Positions 34,797 through 42,194 of a DNA stretch of 64,000 bases are shown one piece after another. Source of the stretch: JAUIIK01 sp963709995 (lineage in GTDB: Bacteria > Chloroflexota > Chloroflexia > Thermomicrobiales > CFX8); NCBI GenBank assembly GCA_963709995.1, contig CAVPYN010000002.1, positions 434,001-498,000 of the forward strand, written 5' to 3'. The position numbers were made by a program, and so were the translations under genes. Every line of letters starts with the position of its first letter. Within the stretch, counting starts at the first letter, position 1. Below the pieces are notes generated by a model that saw nothing but the letters and a program-made list of their open reading frames with translations, was not told the DNA's origin and made no database searches.

Positions 34797-36407
34797 GTGA
34801 AACAAGACAAAGCGCAACCAGGGGTCGGTATCTCTCGTAAAGAGCTGATAGCTGCGCGAAGGAGCTTCCAAGAGCAGTTCGCCCCAATTCCCCTTGCATA
34901 TTCAACGGATGGAACGACGTTCGGCTATGAGGCGCCCCTGGACTATCCAATTCCGGCCGGAAGCTACGTGGACATTCGCACTGCTGGCGGAGAGAGGTAT
35001 CTCGGGCAAGTAATCTCGAAGACGATCGACATGCGCCATGGTCCCGAGCTTGCGATTGATGGAGAGCAGCGCATCGGCCTAGCTCTGGAAGGAGCGTCTG
35101 TCGCACAAGTGACTGTCCGGCCCGAGATTCGTTTCATCGAGGGCGAAGGGATGTTACTGGGGAGAGCCGACGGAAGCAGCCTGGGTCAGCTTCGCTCAAC
35201 CGACATCTTCCAGGACGCTGAGTTTACAACCGCAGACGGCGGATTCGTCAATTTGCATCTGCAGCGCACTTCCGATGATGGACTCGACGTTGGAGTCGCG
35301 ACCTACGGCAATGAAGACTCCACTGTCTCGCTGAGCACGAGCGGATTCGGAAGGCATACGTTCCTCTGCGGACAATCAGGTTCGGGGAAGACATACTCGC
35401 TTGGTGTGGTCCTGGAGCGATTACTTTTGCGTTCGGGACTCCGCATGGTGATCATTGATCCGAATTCTGACTTCGTCCGGCTCGGGCAAGTCCGGGAAGA
35501 CGCATCAGAAACGTTCGTTGCGGCAGAGATCGAAGCGTATGAGAATCTGGCCGGTGACATACGGGTGTTCCGCCCGAACCCAGACCAGGGAGAATACAAT
35601 CTCTCGATCAAATTCGGAGATCTCGCGCGCCAGGAGAAAGCACTTGTGCTCCAGTTGGACCCGTTAGCGGACCGTGAGGAGTACAGCAGCTTCTGGACAA
35701 TCGTGGATCTCCTCGGCCGAGAAACAGTCGAGCTTGGTGACGTGTTAGACGCAGCGATGCGTAACCCATCAGCGGAGTCGCGTCAGATCAATCTTCGCGT
35801 CCGGAATCTCGGAATCTCTGATTGGTCGCTCTGGTGTAAGAAAGGCGAACGATCGCTCATCGACCAGATCGACGACGACTGGCGCGCAATGGTTCTGGAC
35901 ATTGGAACGCTTGGTCTTCCCGCTGAGAAGCAAGTAGCCACGCTCGCGTTCCTTAGTCAACTCTGGCGCCGGAGAAATGAACGCAAGCCGGTCTTGATCG
36001 TTATCGACGAAGCCCACAATATATGCCCGGCGGAGTCGGAAGACGCCCTCCAGGATCTTTTGACGCAGTTCGTCATTAGAATCGCAGGTGAAGGTCGCAA
36101 ATTCGGTCTCTATTTGCTGCTCTGCTCACAACGTCCCCAGAAGATTCATCCGAATGTTCTCTCGCAGTGTGACAACCTCATGCTTATGAGGATGAACTCG
36201 AGCGCCGATCTCCTCTACCTTGCTGATGCCTTTTCATTCGTCCCCCGAGATCTCCTGGAAGAGGCATCGCACTTCCGGCAGGGAGAGTCCCTCGCGGCCG
36301 GTCCGATATGTGCAACACCGACGTTCTTGAAGTTTCGGCGGCGACTCACCCGGGAAGGCGGCAGCGACGTGCCATCTGACTGGACCAGGAAATCCAGCGA
36401 TTGGTGA
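34797..36407 (+). CDS. HerA/FtsK-like P-loop ATPase (DUF87 family)
   Basis: A 536-residue protein with an N-terminal beta-rich HAS-barrel-like region (IPAGSYVDIRTAGGERYLGQV), then a RecA-type ATPase: Walker A GQSGSGKT at 192-199, Walker B VLIVIDEAHN with D404/E405, and LCSQRPQKIHPNVLSQCDN, the arginine-finger region of HerA/VirB4-type pumps. HerA proteins translocate DNA, often with the nuclease NurA; no nurA lies nearby. GTG 34797 is chosen for GAGGAG 5 nt upstream; the ATG at 34695 would add an N-terminal hydrophobic stretch without a ribosome site. BrkB follows 12 nt later on the same strand. Confidence 0.85.
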   Translation: MKQDKAQPGVGISRKELIAARRSFQEQFAPIPLAYSTDGTTFGYEAPLDYPIPAGSYVDIRTAGGERYLGQVISKTIDMRHGPELAIDGEQRIGLALEGASVAQVTVRPEIRFIEGEGMLLGRADGSSLGQLRSTDIFQDAEFTTADGGFVNLHLQRTSDDGLDVGVATYGNEDSTVSLSTSGFGRHTFLCGQSGSGKTYSLGVVLERLLLRSGLRMVIIDPNSDFVRLGQVREDASETFVAAEIEAYENLAGDIRVFRPNPDQGEYNLSIKFGDLARQEKALVLQLDPLADREEYSSFWTIVDLLGRETVELGDVLDAAMRNPSAESRQINLRVRNLGISDWSLWCKKGERSLIDQIDDDWRAMVLDIGTLGLPAEKQVATLAFLSQLWRRRNERKPVLIVIDEAHNICPAESEDALQDLLTQFVIRIAGEGRKFGLYLLLCSQRPQKIHPNVLSQCDNLMLMRMNSSADLLYLADAFSFVPRDLLEEASHFRQGESLAAGPICATPTFLKFRRRLTREGGSDVPSDWTRKSSDW

Positions 36408-36419
36408 TGAAGTCTGCGT

Positions 36420-37370
36420 ATGCCAAAGTTACGGAACCGACTCGGTCGGCAGGCGCTTGGCAAACCCCGTGAATGGCTGTCGCATGGCGCCCAACAATTA
36501 GCAGAGAATCAGCGCGTCGCCGCACTCCGGCAACGTTTGAAGCGCTCATTCGCAGGCCGTGTTACGCAAAATTACCTGAGTGACGACGTCGACGGGCTGG
36601 CAGCGATGCTAGCGTACAATGCGCTGTTCTCGCTGATGCCAGTATTGATGGCGATTGGAATTGTGATCGGGGTCGTTGTTCAAGACGACTCCCGGCGCGA
36701 CGAACTGTCTAGCATCGTCACTGAGGAGCTTCCCCAGTCGCTTTCCGAACCGGTGGCATCGTGGATTGACACGGCATCCAGCGATCTTCGAAGCGTTGGT
36801 TTGGTGACCGTTATCACGTTGCTCTATGGCGGCAGCCGCTTGTATGGCGGACTCGATCGTTGCTTCGCCGTGGTCTACCGATCGGAACGTCATGGTTACA
36901 TCGAGCGAAAATTCTGGGCGCTACTCGTCGCACCAGCCCTGGCAATGGTTCTTGTGTTCGCGACCGCTATTTCCGCGCTGGCGACCGGTCTCTTCGGAAC
37001 GCCGCTGGCAAAGTACCTGGACATCGATCCTACCGTGGAGGAGTTCTTGTCAGTCTACGTGTTGGCGTTTCTGTTGGGATTTGCGATGAGCCTGGTCGCG
37101 TATGGCGCAATTCCGCGAAACGGCTCCGGCTGGCGCGGTTCGATGCCAGGAGCCGCCGTTGCCGGCCTCCTCTTCGTGCTTCTCTCGCAACTGTATCCGA
37201 TCTATATCAGTCTGACCGGTGGATTCAGCGCATACGGGGCGGTGTTCGGCCTTGGATTGCTCTTCATGTTCTGGCTCTATCTTGCGGCCCAAATCATCAT
37301 CATTGGCGCCGAGATTTGCGCCGCCACTTCAGGAGCACGCGAACGGAACGAACAGCGCGCCAACGGCTAG
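36420..37370 (+). CDS. YihY/BrkB family inner-membrane protein
   Basis: A 316-residue membrane protein. After a basic N-terminal tail come six or so hydrophobic segments with the family signatures DGLAAMLAYNALFSLMPVL, TLLYGGSRLYGGLDRCF and a final SAYGAVFGLGLLFMFWLYL. The family was once annotated as ribonuclease BN, in error; its true role is unclear. The start at 36420 lies 12 nt after the HerA-like gene, so the two are probably one transcript. The gene ends before a palindromic intergenic region with a strong terminator. Confidence 0.9.
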   Translation: MPKLRNRLGRQALGKPREWLSHGAQQLAENQRVAALRQRLKRSFAGRVTQNYLSDDVDGLAAMLAYNALFSLMPVLMAIGIVIGVVVQDDSRRDELSSIVTEELPQSLSEPVASWIDTASSDLRSVGLVTVITLLYGGSRLYGGLDRCFAVVYRSERHGYIERKFWALLVAPALAMVLVFATAISALATGLFGTPLAKYLDIDPTVEEFLSVYVLAFLLGFAMSLVAYGAIPRNGSGWRGSMPGAAVAGLLFVLLSQLYPIYISLTGGFSAYGAVFGLGLLFMFWLYLAAQIIIIGAEICAATSGARERNEQRANG

Positions 37371-37493
37371 CCCCGATCATTCTCCGGCGCGGACGGAATA
37401 CATGCGGTATTGCAGGTAGGGACGTACCGCTGGCGCGTCTCGCGACCGACATTGACACTTGTCCGTGAAGACATGGGAATCCAGATCAACAGG

Positions 37494-37507
37494 CGCCACC
37501 GGTGGCG
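37494..37507. repeat. 14-bp perfect palindrome
   Basis: CGCCACC at 37494-37500 followed directly by GGTGGCG at 37501-37507, a perfect dyad with no loop. It lies 124 nt after the BrkB stop and 54 nt before a second 14-bp palindrome. Operator-like symmetry, but no promoter was found beside it. Confidence 0.6.
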
Positions 37508-37560
37508 TCTCTACCGAGACCAAACCAGCTTCTCCGTGAATGATCCAGGCTAACAGGGTC

Positions 37561-37574
37561 CTCCGGCGCCGGAG
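37561..37574. repeat. 14-bp perfect palindrome
   Basis: CTCCGGC then GCCGGAG, an exact dyad with no loop, 27 nt before the terminator arms at 37601. Confidence 0.6.
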
Positions 37575-37600
37575 ATAGTTCGATCATTGTGCAAAAGCCG

Positions 37601-37647
37601 GAAATGCCAGCCGGCCCCTGATCGATGATCCTTTCGGCTGGCATTTC
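37601..37647. terminator. Probable bidirectional terminator between brkB and the membrane protein gene
   Basis: GAAATGCCAGCCG (37601-37613) pairs exactly with CGGCTGGCATTTC (37635-37647), a 13-bp stem around a 21-nt loop. It sits between two convergent genes and 17 nt past the stop of the minus-strand gene. No long T-run follows on either strand. Confidence 0.7.
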
Positions 37648-37664
37648 TGAGACTGGGCCGGCGT

Positions 37665-38606
37665 TTAGGTAGTCGCCGGAGTAGATTCCAATTCAGTTGT
37701 CGGGCCGGCTGATTCTGTGTCCGCGGACTCAGGAACTGGCGGCGGCATCAGCAACGTTCGGCGTTTCCAAAGTCCAACCGCCACCATTGCTACCGCAGCC
37801 AAGAACAGTACCAGTAGAATCGAGTAGAGATACTCAATCAGATCGTCAAAAGTCGTTCCCACGATCGAGCGTCCGGCACTGCCATCCACCGCCAGGACGA
37901 TGGACGATCGCGCCGGTAGCGTCATCAAGACGAGGATCACTATCTCGGCAATGAGGAAAATACCGGTCCAGGCCACCATACTGTAGCGAAGAATCGGCTG
38001 GCTCCAGACACGAGCAATCATGAACACGGTAAGTGCGAAGCCCAGGATAACGACGAGCCAGGTCGACCAGACGATCGCATTTGCCACTGGCCCAAGGTCA
38101 GGCAGCTGATTGACGTCGACGATCACCAGTTCATCCGGCAGATCAGCGGCTTCGATCTGGGCCGCGGCATCTGGAGCAATACCAGCGATGACACTTTGAA
38201 GGATGTTCTGCAAACCGCTAATGTCGATCGACACCGTGCCACCATCGTTGAAAAGGATGTTCCACATCTTCGCGGCAGTAAACTCCGTCACAGCTTCAAA
38301 CAATGACGATCCGAGAATCGCAGTAATGACCTTTTCGAGTGGATCTCGGACCAGGGCCCGAAGGATCGGATACTGATCAAGCACGTTGTCCACAATCGCC
38401 CGGGAGATGACTTCCCGCGTCTCCTGGGCAGAAAGAACGTCTTGCGAAAGCGACACGAAACCATCCTCGGAAATCACTGTTGACTGCACCCAGAAGCCAA
38501 CGCTGCTCACCGATATCAGTAAGGTGCCAAGGACCAGCAGCAGAATTGACCATCGCCGGGCAACATGCATGAATGAAGGAGCTGGACTTTCAGTTTCCAT
38601 CGTCAT
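37665..38606 (-). CDS. Membrane protein of unknown function
   Basis: A 313-residue protein with an N-terminal helix (SILLLVLGTLLISVSSVGFW, residues about 20-39), a soluble region of about 140 residues and two or three further helices (WSTWLVVILGFALTVFMIA, FLIAEIVILVLMTL and YLYSILLVLFLAAVAMVAVG), ending in a Pro/Thr/Glu-rich tail. The soluble part is probably outside the membrane. It resembles uncharacterised chloroflexan/actinobacterial membrane proteins, and no function is known to me. ATG 38606 has AGGA 4 nt upstream. It stands alone between the terminator and the stress-protein cluster. Confidence 0.75.
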   Translation of the reverse strand: MTMETESPAPSFMHVARRWSILLLVLGTLLISVSSVGFWVQSTVISEDGFVSLSQDVLSAQETREVISRAIVDNVLDQYPILRALVRDPLEKVITAILGSSLFEAVTEFTAAKMWNILFNDGGTVSIDISGLQNILQSVIAGIAPDAAAQIEAADLPDELVIVDVNQLPDLGPVANAIVWSTWLVVILGFALTVFMIARVWSQPILRYSMVAWTGIFLIAEIVILVLMTLPARSSIVLAVDGSAGRSIVGTTFDDLIEYLYSILLVLFLAAVAMVAVGLWKRRTLLMPPPVPESADTESAGPTTELESTPATT

Positions 38607-38923
38607 AGGTTCCTATTCGTTCTGTCCACAGATTGCTTACGACCAACTTCGTCATCCACGGGAACGCAGGCCCCCCCCACCGCCTTGGGCGACTACCCGG
38701 CTAAAAATCGCCTGAACCTGGCGCCGAAAACCGGAAGCTCCTTTTCCAGCCGGCTCGAACCAACTGCACAACTGGAACGCAACCGCGAGACTATCCGACC
38801 GGATCCCGCTCTAATCCCTTGCAGTCCAGCATGATCTATCAGTACCCGGACAATCAATCAACCTACATCCGTCGATACGGTGCCTTGGAGGTGGATCGGC
38901 TGTTCATAGCTCTGCCGCCGAGA
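38607..38923. other. Intergenic region, nothing recognised
   Basis: About 317 nt between two minus-strand genes. It contains a run of eight C at 38671-38678 on the plus strand, a tract prone to slippage. No hairpin or promoter of note. Confidence 0.5.
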
Positions 38924-39448
38924 CTATGCCTCGGCCGGCTCGACCTTCTCGGCACTCTCGGCCATTTCGACCGTCTCATCCGGAATGGCGTAGTTTTCGA
39001 CCTCTGCGCCCAGGGCTGTCATCACCGACCGCGTCGCCGCGACTTCGAAATCGTCAGCCATCACGACCAGCGCCGCGCCGCCCTTCTGCAAATGCTCATC
39101 AAGGCGCACCTTGTCCTGGTCGGTGAGACCGAGATTCTTGTGGAACAGGGCGCCGGTTGCTGCCCCTGCGGCGGCGCCGACCAACGCGCTTCCCCACAAA
39201 GTAGCTCCGCCGGTCAGCACGGCCGTGCTGACCGCGAGAATGGTTCCCCACTTCGCGCCAGTGCCGGTGGCCCTTGCCCCGACTTTCTCGACCTTTATCT
39301 TGTCATTCTCCCAAGTGAGAATGCCGATCCCACCGAGCTTGATTGCATCGGTAACCCGGTCCCACTCCATCACATCACCGGCAACGGACTCCGCCTTTTC
39401 CTTGCTGCCGCAATACCCGATTACAACGTGATGTCCTTTGTCTGCCAT
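38924..39448 (-). CDS. DUF1269 family protein with glycine-zipper core
   Basis: A 174-residue protein. The N-terminus (HHVVIGYCGSKEKAESVAGD) and GGIGILTWENDKIKVEKVGAR are typical of DUF1269. They are followed by a glycine/alanine-rich amphipathic stretch, LWGSALVGAAAGAATGALF, and a C-terminal half (DEHLQKGGAALVVMADD) that ends in an acidic tail. Members of the family appear in general stress loci; the molecular role is unknown. It is the last of four small minus-strand genes (40699 down to 38924) whose products are all of stress or membrane type. Confidence 0.82.
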   Translation of the reverse strand: MADKGHHVVIGYCGSKEKAESVAGDVMEWDRVTDAIKLGGIGILTWENDKIKVEKVGARATGTGAKWGTILAVSTAVLTGGATLWGSALVGAAAGAATGALFHKNLGLTDQDKVRLDEHLQKGGAALVVMADDFEVAATRSVMTALGAEVENYAIPDETVEMAESAEKVEPAEA

Positions 39449-39656
39449 TCTTCGTTCGCCCTTCGCTTATCAACCAAATCTGAAACAAATCACCGGTTGA
39501 GATTCACACACAACGAATCGAGAGATCTGAGAGTCCAACGAATCGGAAAAGGCGCGAACTGCTCGACCAACGAAACTAACCTTGTGCCTCGCTGGACTTC
39601 AATAACTCAGTCATGCGCCATTGGCGAGGCAACGTTACCTGCCATTTGAACAGTGA

Positions 39657-39989
39657 TCAACTCCCGAGGATCTTCGCCTTTTGTGCCTCAAATTCCTCTT
39701 CGGTGAGAATGCCCTGATCTTTCAGTCCAGCCAGTTTCTGGAGTGCTTCGATCTTGTCATCCATTGTCTCCGCTGGAGGGGCTGCCGGCGGTGGCGCGGC
39801 ACTTCCTTCCGGATAAGGCTCCGGGTCATACTCTTGCTGCGCGTCATAAGCAGCTTGCTGCTGTTCGGATTCCTTCCTCTGCTGGTGCTGCCCGACTTTC
39901 CCGGCAACCACCGTCGCGGTCCCGGCAACCACGGCCGTCCGACCCACCGTACGCACCAAGCGCCGTCTACGCCCTCGTCTCCGCATCAT
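39657..39989 (-). CDS. SHOCT-domain protein
   Basis: A 110-residue protein. A very basic N-terminus (MMRRRGRRRRLVR) leads into a short hydrophobic stretch, then a Gln/Pro/Glu linker. The C-terminal SHOCT domain reads KIEALQKLAGLKDQGILTEEEFEAQKAKIL. SHOCT domains mediate oligomerisation in small stress-associated proteins. ATG 39989 has AAGGAG 8 nt upstream. It lies between the DUF6325 and DUF1269 genes on the same strand. Confidence 0.85.
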   Translation of the reverse strand: MMRRRGRRRRLVRTVGRTAVVAGTATVVAGKVGQHQQRKESEQQQAAYDAQQEYDPEPYPEGSAAPPPAAPPAETMDDKIEALQKLAGLKDQGILTEEEFEAQKAKILGS

Positions 39990-40004
39990 AGTGTTTGCTC
40001 CTTA

Positions 40005-40439
40005 CTACTCGGGTTCGTCGAGAACTTCCGCCAGATGCTCCAACGGGATACGACCTGACGAGGCCACCACGCCGCCTGCTCTGCGGATTGAACCAGCCAG
40101 CGGGATCGCCCACTTGTTCTCCCAAACGACAAACATGGCCGCCGTATTGGGCTCTAGAACCTCTGCGGCCGCCACCACATCGTCCTCGGACAGCAATCCG
40201 GACGCGTCCTCGGCAAACACCCTGAGACCACCGATCTCATCTTCATCCATGTCGGTGATTTCCAGGCCAGTGATTGAACCGTCCTGGTCCTTCTTTATGA
40301 ATACGAGATCGAGAATCGAGATGACTCCCCGGCTCACCAGATCGAGAATCGCAGGTGAAATTTCACCATTGAATCGGTTTTCTGGAAACTCGATCAGTGC
40401 ATAGTCAATGAACCCGAGTTCACGCCGTTCTTCATCCAA
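40005..40439 (-). CDS. DUF6325 family protein
   Basis: A 144-residue acidic soluble protein. FIDYALIEFPENRFNGEISPAI, VSRGVISILDLVFIKKDQDG and the closing RRAGGVVASSGRIP match DUF6325 (formerly grouped with DUF1269-like stress proteins). Function unknown. The start is TTG 40439 with GGAGG 7 nt upstream. The gene ends 15 nt before the SHOCT gene, so they are probably co-transcribed. Confidence 0.82.
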   Translation of the reverse strand: MDEERRELGFIDYALIEFPENRFNGEISPAILDLVSRGVISILDLVFIKKDQDGSITGLEITDMDEDEIGGLRVFAEDASGLLSEDDVVAAAEVLEPNTAAMFVVWENKWAIPLAGSIRRAGGVVASSGRIPLEHLAEVLDEPE

Positions 40440-40507
40440 TTACGTTCCTCCAATCGTACGGCTAAGAGACAGCCCCCAGCGGGGCTTCACCACACAACTC
40501 CGGCATG

Positions 40508-40699
40508 CTAGTTGAAGATAAACTCGAGCAGGAGTCCCCAGGCAACAGCTCCCAGCAGAAACGCTACGAGCAATGTGCCACAGCCAACGACCGCCCTGAG
40601 TACACTTGGCAACGCCAGGAATTTATCGAGAAGGCGTTCCCCTCGGGATTCGAGCAACTCATCGTGAAGTTGCGATTTGTCAAAAGATCCGTCTTCCAT
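40508..40699 (-). CDS. Small membrane protein, unknown
   Basis: A 63-residue protein with one C-terminal hydrophobic helix (VVGCGTLLVAFLLGAVAWGL) after a charged N-terminus. It is the first gene of the four-gene minus-strand cluster with DUF6325, SHOCT and DUF1269 proteins. AAAGGCGG lies upstream of its ATG. Not recognised as a family; kept because of position, the start signal and the clear membrane segment. Confidence 0.55.
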   Translation of the reverse strand: MEDGSFDKSQLHDELLESRGERLLDKFLALPSVLRAVVGCGTLLVAFLLGAVAWGLLLEFIFN

Positions 40700-41178
40700 T
40701 TTGCTGGCCGCCTTTCACCGAAGCTACCATCGCCAACTCGATCGGGTATCGAGCTCATTCTCCCCCGAGGAATCACACACACAGTGTAGTCGAATTGATC
40801 GGATTCCCGCGCGTAACGCCCTGCAATCCTGCCGACTCGGTGATTGCACTCCGAATGGCTACGATCCCGACGCTGCGAGTAGCTCCGATCTATTCGCTGG
40901 CATCTTTCAACTCGCGCACCCGCGATCTCCAGATTTACCCAGTGAATATTCCCTCAGTAGCGCAACGTGGAATCTAGCACGTAGTTTCCACGCCTCCACT
41001 TTCCGTTGCCGCACCTAGTACGCGTCGCATCGGGATCTTCATGCTAGCGCACGATCATTATCTGGGCAACAGCAACAGCGGTTGACGCGAATCACAGTAT
41101 TCTGTCGGCTACGATGATTGATTGGGAGGTTATCGGGATAGGCGTTGTCCAGCAGGATGAATGTTTGGGAGAGTCGCT
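40700..41178. other. Divergent intergenic region, one small hairpin
   Basis: About 480 nt between the small membrane protein and DUF1622. CGTGGAA (40966-40972) pairs with TTCCACG (40986-40992) around a 13-nt loop. Overlapping frames of up to about 120 codons occur on the plus strand, but none looks like a protein family. A TTGACG near 41081 has no partner -10 at the right spacing. Confidence 0.45.
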
Positions 41179-41559
41179 ATGTTTAGCACGGAATACGGAG
41201 AACTCATTGAGTGGATTGGCGAGGTCATTGCGCTTCTTGGTGTTTCGATCATTGTCTTCGGCGCCGTACTCTCAACCGTCTACTTCGTCCGCAACGCGCG
41301 CCGGTTGCCAGACTTCAACGAGGCCTACACAATCTATCGACGTCAACTTGGTCGCGGGCTGTTGCTAGGTCTCGAAGTCCTGGTGGCCGCAGATATCATT
41401 GAAACGGTCTCTCTTGACCCCTCGCTTGAATCTGCCGCCAGCCTCGGGATCATTGTTCTCATCCGCACGTTCCTGAGTTTCACCCTTGATCTCGAGATTG
41501 ACGGTAAGTGGCCCTGGCAACGCGGGGACGATCAGTCACAGGCATCCAGTACGGGCTAG
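41179..41559 (+). CDS. DUF1622 family membrane protein
   Basis: A 126-residue protein. Two or three hydrophobic helices (IEWIGEVIALLGVSIIVFGA and a later LGRGLLLGLEVLVAADIIET, SLGIIVLIRTFLSFTLDLEI) match the DUF1622 pattern of small membrane proteins. The function is unknown. ATG 41179 has GGGAGAG upstream; an earlier ATG at 41161 is in frame but lacks a ribosome site. Confidence 0.85.
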   Translation: MFSTEYGELIEWIGEVIALLGVSIIVFGAVLSTVYFVRNARRLPDFNEAYTIYRRQLGRGLLLGLEVLVAADIIETVSLDPSLESAASLGIIVLIRTFLSFTLDLEIDGKWPWQRGDDQSQASSTG

Positions 41560-41867
41560 CGGCTGGCAACGATGCGCCAAAAGCTGTTCGGTCCGTTTGC
41601 TGTCCGGTAGATTCTCATCGCGCAACTGATACGAGTGTTAAGGCAGACATCATCAATGAAGCTTCGACAGGCTGCGTGCTCCAGGTGATTCACAATGTGG
41701 ACCGTGTCCTCCGCCGCAATCCGTCTGGCTGCCCCGTTCAGTTGCGATTAGCCAGATGGCCAACGTCGATTAGACCATTGGTCGCGCTCGAATCGCTCTT
41801 TCGACCCCCCACACCAGCGGAGATGTCGGGGTTGGACTTCGGTGCATAGGCGCTTTTGGCAGGTCCT
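41560..41867. other. Convergent intergenic region, nothing recognised
   Basis: 308 nt between two convergent small membrane protein genes. A plus-strand frame of about 110 codons starting inside DUF1622 crosses it, but it has no family match or ribosome site. No hairpin of terminator quality was found. Confidence 0.4.
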
Positions 41868-42092
41868 CTAACGTGTCATTTGGTCGATATCACGCTGGTA
41901 CCGGGCGTTCATCTCCAGATCGTAACGTGAACCTGGCTTCGCGGGCAGGATTGCCCCGATGAGCCAGAGGACCGGAAGGAGGATCCCGATTATGAATAGT
42001 ACGGTGTGCCCCTTCCTGAGCGTGTATACGGCAACCGTAAAGAGCATGAACAGATAGATGATGAAGAGACCTGCTCCAGTGACCCACTCCAT
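41868..42092 (-). CDS. Small two-helix membrane protein
   Basis: A 74-residue protein with two hydrophobic segments, GAGLFIIYLFMLFTVAVYTL and VLFIIGILLPVLWLIGAILP, and a charged C-terminal tail. The pattern resembles the short membrane proteins often annotated as phospholipase-D nuclease N-terminal-like, but that match is weak. ATG 42092 has AAAGGG 8 nt upstream. It lies about 100 nt after the SulP gene on the same strand. Confidence 0.6.
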   Translation of the reverse strand: MEWVTGAGLFIIYLFMLFTVAVYTLRKGHTVLFIIGILLPVLWLIGAILPAKPGSRYDLEMNARYQRDIDQMTR

Positions 42093-42194
42093 GCGACATA
42101 CCCTTTCCACTTCCAACGAAGGCCCAGACAACTTGCCCGTAAATTCAGAGAGCGGCCCGAAGCCAATGCACGCGTACGGACGCCAGACGTCTCG

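Noticed and set aside
36860..37468. Long plus-strand frame of about 200 codons overlapping brkB
   Set aside because: Arg/Ser-rich composition and complete overlap with the brkB coding frame mark it as a shadow.
38671..38678. Run of eight C as a possible phase-variation tract
   Set aside because: It lies in a non-coding gap with no reading frame or promoter spacing that it would change.
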